Shown here one piece after another: positions 59,552-64,000 of a stretch of DNA of 64,000 nucleotides. Within the stretch, counting starts at the first letter, position 1; the number at the start of each line of letters is the position of its first letter. Origin of the DNA: HGM04593 sp045588345 (GTDB lineage Bacteria > Bacteroidota > Bacteroidia > Bacteroidales > Bacteroidaceae); assembly GCA_045588345.1 (NCBI GenBank), contig JAZNDZ010000109.1:124001-188000 (forward strand). The letters are read 5' to 3'. The position numbers were made by a program, and so were the translations under genes. Below the pieces are notes generated by a model that did no database searches, was not told where the DNA came from, and was given only the letters and a program-made list of their open reading frames with translations.

Positions 59552-60703
59552 TTATCTGTTTGCACCGTCTACGATGCCTTTCAATTTCTTTACCATTTCC
59601 TCGCCTCTCAGACCGAACTCCACCACATTGCCATCAGGGTCAATAAGCGCCGTAAATGGGACACCCTTGACACTGAAAAGTTTTATGCCCTCGCTATTCC
59701 ACCCTTTGAGTGTAGATATATGCACCCAGTTCTTGTGCACAAGTTGGCTCTTGTTTATACAATTTACCCAATCCTGCATTTTGCTGTCGATAGAGTAACT
59801 GAGCACCACAAGATTATCACTGTTTTCAGAATATGCCAGCGCCTCTTTAAGGAACGGAATCTCACGACGACAGGGCGCACACCAGCTTGCCCAAAAATCA
59901 ATGAATACATATTTGCCCTTGAAGTCGGACAACGATAGTTCCTTGCCCTCGGGTGTACGGCCAAAGATGTCTGGTGCGGCAGAACCAATCTTAAGGTTTG
60001 CCGAACGTATATCGTTTACCAGTTCCCTGTACATTGTCTGTTTATGCAGTTCTTCCGGCACAGCATTCAAAAAACCTTGTATCACATTGGTATTGAAGGT
60101 AGGCACCATGGCATACTTTATAATATACAAAGCAACCGGTGAGTCTATGTGCTGATATATGAAATCCATGATTGCCACCTTGAAATGCATGTTGTTCACA
60201 TAGAATGTAGGAGATGTATATCTTAATTCTGCCTCGGGACTGCCTTTGACATCTGCTGGCAGGTTCGCGTATGCTGCCCTCATTCGCACCTTGCTCTCCT
60301 CGATACACTTGTTGTTCAGGTCAATGTAATCCTGATAGATATCATTCGAAGGAGTACCGCCTATACGGGCAGCCACGGGGTACGCAGCGTCAAACGGACC
60401 CACCTTTATCTCGCCTTCTTCAAGGAAGAACTCTATGGAACCGTTGTCAAAGCCCGTTATGCTACACAAGGTAAGCATTTCGGGAGCAACAGCCTCTATT
60501 ATAAACTTGCCGTCAACGACTGCCGATGTGGCAATGACCGTTGGCACGCCGTCAATTGTCTGTTCAAGTTTCACCTCCTTGACAGTCTCCTCACTGTAGC
60601 ACAAACGGCTACTTGTCATTTCGCCTTTAATGACAATTTTTTTCTCTTGCGCCACAGCAAATGTTGCTATGGTCAACAAAGCAAATGTCAATAGTTTTCT
60701 CAT
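59552..60703 (-). CDS. TlpA-like thioredoxin-fold protein (CAPC)
   Basis: Exported DUF4369/TlpA-type protein, 383 residues from the ATG at 60703 (MRKLLTFALLTIATFAVAQ). N-terminal DUF4369-like beta domain (FIIEAVAPEMLTLCSITGFD), the GGTPSND turn shared by all three paralogues, then a thioredoxin domain with FIDFWASWCAPCRREIPFLK (CxxC = CAPC) and GVPFTALIDPDGNVVEFG with the cis-Pro. Probably a periplasmic thiol-disulphide reductase or a sensor of the linked SusCD system. It follows the first TlpA-like gene by 22 bases. Confidence 0.9.
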   Translation of the reverse strand: MRKLLTFALLTIATFAVAQEKKIVIKGEMTSSRLCYSEETVKEVKLEQTIDGVPTVIATSAVVDGKFIIEAVAPEMLTLCSITGFDNGSIEFFLEEGEIKVGPFDAAYPVAARIGGTPSNDIYQDYIDLNNKCIEESKVRMRAAYANLPADVKGSPEAELRYTSPTFYVNNMHFKVAIMDFIYQHIDSPVALYIIKYAMVPTFNTNVIQGFLNAVPEELHKQTMYRELVNDIRSANLKIGSAAPDIFGRTPEGKELSLSDFKGKYVFIDFWASWCAPCRREIPFLKEALAYSENSDNLVVLSYSIDSKMQDWVNCINKSQLVHKNWVHISTLKGWNSEGIKLFSVKGVPFTALIDPDGNVVEFGLRGEEMVKKLKGIVDGANR

Positions 60704-60725
60704 CGCGTATATCATTTAACTGTTT

Positions 60726-61823
60726 TTATTCAAGATTCTCTTTTAAGAACTCTTTTAGTTGTTCGCCACGCAAGCCCGTTGCCACAATATTGTTATACTC
60801 GTCAAGTATGAAAAGCGAAGGTACACCCTTTACATTGTAAAGACGCACAATGTCGCAGTCCCAACCTTTTAGTGATGACACATTGAACCAAGTTAGCCCG
60901 TCCTTTTCTATGGCCTTTTCCCATGCGGCCTTGCTTGTATCGAGCGAGACACCGATAATCTCCAATCCCTTGGGGTGGTACTCCTCGTACAGTTTTCTCA
61001 AGGCCGGATTATTCAAGCGACAAGGACCGCACCAACTTGCCCAGAAGTCGATGATTTTTATCTTGCCCTTGACTGCACTCATTGTAACCTCATTACCGTC
61101 AACGTCGGACAGGGTAAAATCGGGAGCCTTTGCGCCTTGGTCTGTCTTTGCCATAATGTCAACACGTTCCTTGAGCATGCGACCGTACTGGCTTGCCTTC
61201 GCGCCCTCGCCCAACGAATTATACATTCTCCTCGCCTCCTTGAGCCCCGACTCACGCATAACCACATTGGAATAAATTGTATAAGCGGTTATAACATTAT
61301 CGTTGGCGGCAAGAAATGTCGCAGTCAAATCACGGAGTTTCTCCTGTTCGCTGCGCAGTGTATCATTAACAAGGCTTGCACTGCGGAATTTGCGGCCGGC
61401 ACGCAAAGAATCGTAACGTTCCTGGAGAGCAGAAACTGCTGCACGCAAAGAATCCGAGAGCGACATGTGGGCATTGTACCTGTCGTTGAGAGCACCGCCT
61501 TTAATAAAGAAATTGTCACCCTCGCTAAGACAGGCGCTATATGTAGTCCCAGGTTCGGCAAACAGAGTGAAACCGCCCGAAAATCCTTCGACAACGAGTT
61601 GCGCCAACACAGGCTCTGCCGCCTGCGCCTTTAGAGTGAACTTGCCTCTCTTGAAGTCACAGAACCCAAGAGTGTCGGTATTCTCTTCAGATGAACGTGC
61701 AAGCAGATAAAGTCGGCCTTTCTTTATGCCGTCAACCTTGCCTTTTACTATTATACCCTGCTGGGCAGATGCGGACATTGCTGCACTAATGACAAGCAGC
61801 ATCATAATTATTGTTCTTCTCAT
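60726..61823 (-). CDS. TlpA-like thioredoxin-fold protein (CGPC)
   Basis: Exported DUF4369/TlpA-type protein, 365 residues from the ATG at 61823 (MRRTIIMMLLVISAAMSASA). The N-terminal beta domain (IIVKGKVDGIKKGRLYLLAR) and helical middle are followed by the thioredoxin fold with IIDFWASWCGPCRLNNPALR (standard CGPC) and GVPSLFILDEYNNIVATGLR. First TlpA-like gene downstream of the PKD-like lipoprotein, 73 bases away. Redox role in the periplasm is likely, its partner unknown. Confidence 0.92.
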   Translation of the reverse strand: MRRTIIMMLLVISAAMSASAQQGIIVKGKVDGIKKGRLYLLARSSEENTDTLGFCDFKRGKFTLKAQAAEPVLAQLVVEGFSGGFTLFAEPGTTYSACLSEGDNFFIKGGALNDRYNAHMSLSDSLRAAVSALQERYDSLRAGRKFRSASLVNDTLRSEQEKLRDLTATFLAANDNVITAYTIYSNVVMRESGLKEARRMYNSLGEGAKASQYGRMLKERVDIMAKTDQGAKAPDFTLSDVDGNEVTMSAVKGKIKIIDFWASWCGPCRLNNPALRKLYEEYHPKGLEIIGVSLDTSKAAWEKAIEKDGLTWFNVSSLKGWDCDIVRLYNVKGVPSLFILDEYNNIVATGLRGEQLKEFLKENLE

Positions 61824-61896
61824 ATTTTTTGCCGTTTTCAGTTTTGACAACACTCGCTTATCGTAACCCGCAACTTTCAGTTTCTATTTTCTGTTT

Positions 61897-63630
61897 TTAA
61901 TACTCCATCATCTTGTACACGTAGTCATTCACAAACTGAATGTCCTTTATTTCGCCCCAAGGCTTGCCTTCATTATCCTTGTCATAGAAAAGCGGTTCAA
62001 AATCGCTATCGACATCGGCCGCTGTGTTGAATTTGATTTCAGCAACAGCACCGTTTGTGCCATTGAACATAACAATATTGAGATAACGTCCAAGATCATC
62101 GCTGAAACTAGAACTTTCCTCAGTACGGAACTTTATCATTGTCACATCATAACCTGCGGGAGCCTCGTAGACAGCAAACTTGTCGCCATTGGAAACATTG
62201 TAGCGGTAAACCGTACCACCCTCGGCGAAAAACAGGTTTGTTGTAGTGAACCAGGAATTATACGTAATTGTGGACATGTCAGTCGGAGTCAGCCCTGACA
62301 GCCTTTTCTCGCCTATTACCGTATACGCCGAAAGTTTTTCTTCCTCTTCTTCACCATCGGCTACGCGTGTACGCTTTGCCTTGCTGCCATCACCGATATC
62401 CTGCATCTGGAGTTCGTAACGATAGTAATCACCTGTAGCATCATCCTTGAAAATGAAATAAGGATTCTGCAGGTCGTAGTTGTCACGATAGTTAATGTAG
62501 CCCATTACGGCAGTCATATTTTTTGGAGACCTCTGCAACGTATTGAAATTCACATTCGCATCAAGCAACGGACTGTTTGAGACATAATCGGGTCTTATTG
62601 AATTCGCTTCATCAACAGCAAATCCCGGGTCCTGTTTTGCGGCATAAAGAAAACGTCCATTCTTGGCATCCCACATGAGGAAACGATTATGTGTGACCGT
62701 GGCTGCCGTAATCTCATAATCGGTTTCATGAGGTAGGTCGGGATTGTTCTCGCACCCGAAACCCGGCTTGTAGAGAGCATGTATATAGTTACCCACATAG
62801 ACCTCACCGTTGTCGGTAAGCACAACCTTGCACATTGTATAGTTCGAAGGGTCACCGGTCTGCACTGTTTTCCTGTATGAGAAGTTCTCGCTTGCCGGCT
62901 TGAACAACTGTTCCGAGGTATACTTCACATTCATGCCATGAGGATTATATGCCCTCGTCTCCCCACCGCTTCCATAGAGAGTCAATGTACTTGTGACACC
63001 AATATTGGCAAAATTGTCGGGGATATTTATGAACGTGGTATACCCAAATCCGGTAGCATTCTCGTAGTGGTTGTTGTCGCGTGTAATCGCTTTTACATCG
63101 GTGTAGATTTTTGTCTCGTTTCCGATAACCTCAATATTGCCGAGTTTGCGGTCACCCTCGTTGCCATGCAATACAAAAAGACTATTCTTGAACACTGGAC
63201 GAGTATTCACTTTGAATGAAGAGTAATGCGACAGGTCGGTCGTGCGGTCATATATTTGCAGAAAGATGTTGTACGAAATGGCCTTGCCTACCGGCAGTTC
63301 AATCTCAAGGAACCCTTTGGTGTGTATTGTATCCTTGACATTCTTTCCGTTCTCGTCGACAAAAGACCTGTACCAATAGAAATCGAGGTCCTCAAGACCC
63401 TGTGAGAGTGTCTGCTCAACAATTGCCTCGATACGGCAGATACAGTCTCCCTCTTCCAAAGCCTGCTGCACTTCAATGACATCGCCCTCGGCAGACTTTA
63501 CCACAGAAGGAGAGAACGTAACCGACTTTATTTCATTCATTGACTCCAGCGAATAGTTATAGCTGCCTTTGTCCTCGTAACAACCGGCCAACAGGAGCAC
63601 GGAGAATATAAGTGATATTATCTTTTTCAT
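61897..63630 (-). CDS. PKD-like family lipoprotein
   Basis: Lipoprotein of 577 residues; signal MKKIISLIFSVLLLAGC with Cys17, followed by YEDKGSYNY. The N-terminal 140 residues form a PKD-like beta-sandwich (IDVEAIVEQT-type; here CICRIEAIVEQTLSQGLEDL, FYWYRSFVDENGKNVKDT). The rest resembles a beta-propeller (NVNFNTLQRSPKNMTAVMGY). In Bacteroidales such genes are found after SusC, SusD and a DUF4843 gene and before TlpA-like genes, exactly as here, so it is likely part of a surface nutrient- or protein-binding system. The ligand is unknown. Confidence 0.8.
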   Translation of the reverse strand: MKKIISLIFSVLLLAGCYEDKGSYNYSLESMNEIKSVTFSPSVVKSAEGDVIEVQQALEEGDCICRIEAIVEQTLSQGLEDLDFYWYRSFVDENGKNVKDTIHTKGFLEIELPVGKAISYNIFLQIYDRTTDLSHYSSFKVNTRPVFKNSLFVLHGNEGDRKLGNIEVIGNETKIYTDVKAITRDNNHYENATGFGYTTFINIPDNFANIGVTSTLTLYGSGGETRAYNPHGMNVKYTSEQLFKPASENFSYRKTVQTGDPSNYTMCKVVLTDNGEVYVGNYIHALYKPGFGCENNPDLPHETDYEITAATVTHNRFLMWDAKNGRFLYAAKQDPGFAVDEANSIRPDYVSNSPLLDANVNFNTLQRSPKNMTAVMGYINYRDNYDLQNPYFIFKDDATGDYYRYELQMQDIGDGSKAKRTRVADGEEEEEKLSAYTVIGEKRLSGLTPTDMSTITYNSWFTTTNLFFAEGGTVYRYNVSNGDKFAVYEAPAGYDVTMIKFRTEESSSFSDDLGRYLNIVMFNGTNGAVAEIKFNTAADVDSDFEPLFYDKDNEGKPWGEIKDIQFVNDYVYKMMEY

Positions 63631-63665
63631 ATTACTGTCTTTCGATAGTTATTGAACATTTATTA

Positions 63666-64000
63666 TCAGTCGAGCGCGACATCAGGTATATCGAAGCGCC
63701 TTGTTGGCGGACGCTTGTCATTTGCGGCCTTTATTATACGGTAGCACTCTTTAAGACGTTCCTCGCCTGCAAACTGATTCTCGCCGAACCGGGATTCGTC
63801 CCAAGCAAAGGTGTTGTTTGCGCTGTCGAACACAAAGGGGAAGATTGATGCGGCAATAAAATCACTTGCACCCTCCTCTTTCACCATGGTCTTGAGCATG
63901 AACTGGTACTTGTTTTCCTGATACTCGCCAAAGTACTTTTTTACAATCTCCGCTGCACCGAATCCTTGCGGGTCTTCCCACCAGAACGGTATTCTCAACT
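63666..64000 (-). CDS. Partial protein, probably DUF4843 family
   Basis: C-terminal part of a protein whose start lies beyond position 64000. The visible 110 residues include MRIPFWWEDPQGFGAAEIVK, KKYFGEYQENKYQFMLKTMV and FAWDESRFGENQFAGEERLK. The KYFG-x-Y-x-x-x-K-Y-x-F-M stretch is like DUF4843 proteins, which in Bacteroidales sit between susD and the PKD-like gene. It ends 35 bases before the PKD-like lipoprotein start. The Met that opens the visible frame near 63998 need not be the start. Confidence 0.6.
   Translation of the reverse strand, partial: LRIPFWWEDPQGFGAAEIVKKYFGEYQENKYQFMLKTMVKEEGASDFIAASIFPFVFDSANNTFAWDESRFGENQFAGEERLKECYRIIKAANDKRPPTRRFDIPDVALD

Noticed and set aside
1..64000. 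CRISPR array, rRNA genes or complete insertion sequence
   Set aside because: Looked for and not seen: no regularly spaced direct repeats, no rRNA-like stretch and no transposase gene.

Overview
This window looks like the chromosome of a gut-type member of the order Bacteroidales. Supporting signs are promoters of the Bacteroidota kind (TTTG, then about 19-21 bases, then TAnnTTTG or TAnnTTCG), type IX secretion (T9SS) genes with cargo carrying C-terminal sorting tails, GH92 mannosidases, the tail of a SusCD-type operon, a Rex repressor, and Bacteroidales-style gene order around BamA. No rRNA, prophage, intact insertion sequence or CRISPR array is visible. Nearly all genes look like vertically inherited chromosomal genes. 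The one accessory-looking spot follows tRNA-Leu at 55.1-56.6 kb.

Layout. 1-3.1 kb (minus): etfB, etfA and an acyl-CoA dehydrogenase cut by the window edge. 3.3-10.2 kb (plus): a mannoside-degradation operon with a GH5 lipoprotein, a ROK-family protein and two GH92 alpha-mannosidases. 10.5-20.2 kb (plus): two adjacent T9SS cargo genes, a 796-residue protein with a dockerin-like segment and a 2451-residue protein starting with a cohesin-like domain. 20.4-23.3 kb (plus): ABC-F ATPase and acyl-ACP thioesterase. 23.4-31.8 kb (minus): rubrerythrin, DUF1294 protein, class I fumarase, HflX, DprA, a TPR lipoprotein and XerD. 32.0-34.2 kb (plus): O-methyltransferase, RbfA and a LolC/E-type permease.

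34.2-51.4 kb (minus) is largely an envelope biogenesis block. It holds a DUF6242 lipoprotein, porG, uppS, bamA, three ompH/skp paralogues and murI, then (separately) ribD, and then a tightly packed run rex, FAH-family hydrolase, porU, porV, ispF, metallophosphoesterase. The rex promoter region contains a close match to a Rex operator. PorU (sortase) and PorV (its shuttle partner) would process the cargo proteins encoded at 10.5, 12.9 and 56.7 kb, so part of the machinery and three likely substrates sit in one window.

51.5-54.3 kb (plus): SUI1/YciH-type factor, pyrE, SRPBCC protein and argH, closed by a terminator. Then come a small lipoprotein with paired CxxC motifs, tRNA-Leu(UAA), a HigBA-like toxin-antitoxin pair, an unrecognised 110-residue ORF, and a third T9SS cargo protein. 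58.4-64.0 kb (minus) holds three TlpA-like thioredoxin-fold proteins in a row, one without its second active-site cysteine, downstream of a PKD-like lipoprotein and a partial DUF4843-like protein. This is the usual tail of a SusC/SusD locus whose SusC and SusD genes would lie beyond position 64000.

The best candidates for something undescribed are the adjacent cohesin-like and dockerin-like T9SS cargo proteins, the likely placement of porU/porV in a Rex-headed operon, the row of decaying TlpA paralogues, and a perfect 42-bp palindrome sitting where the ABC-F promoter's -33 box should be.
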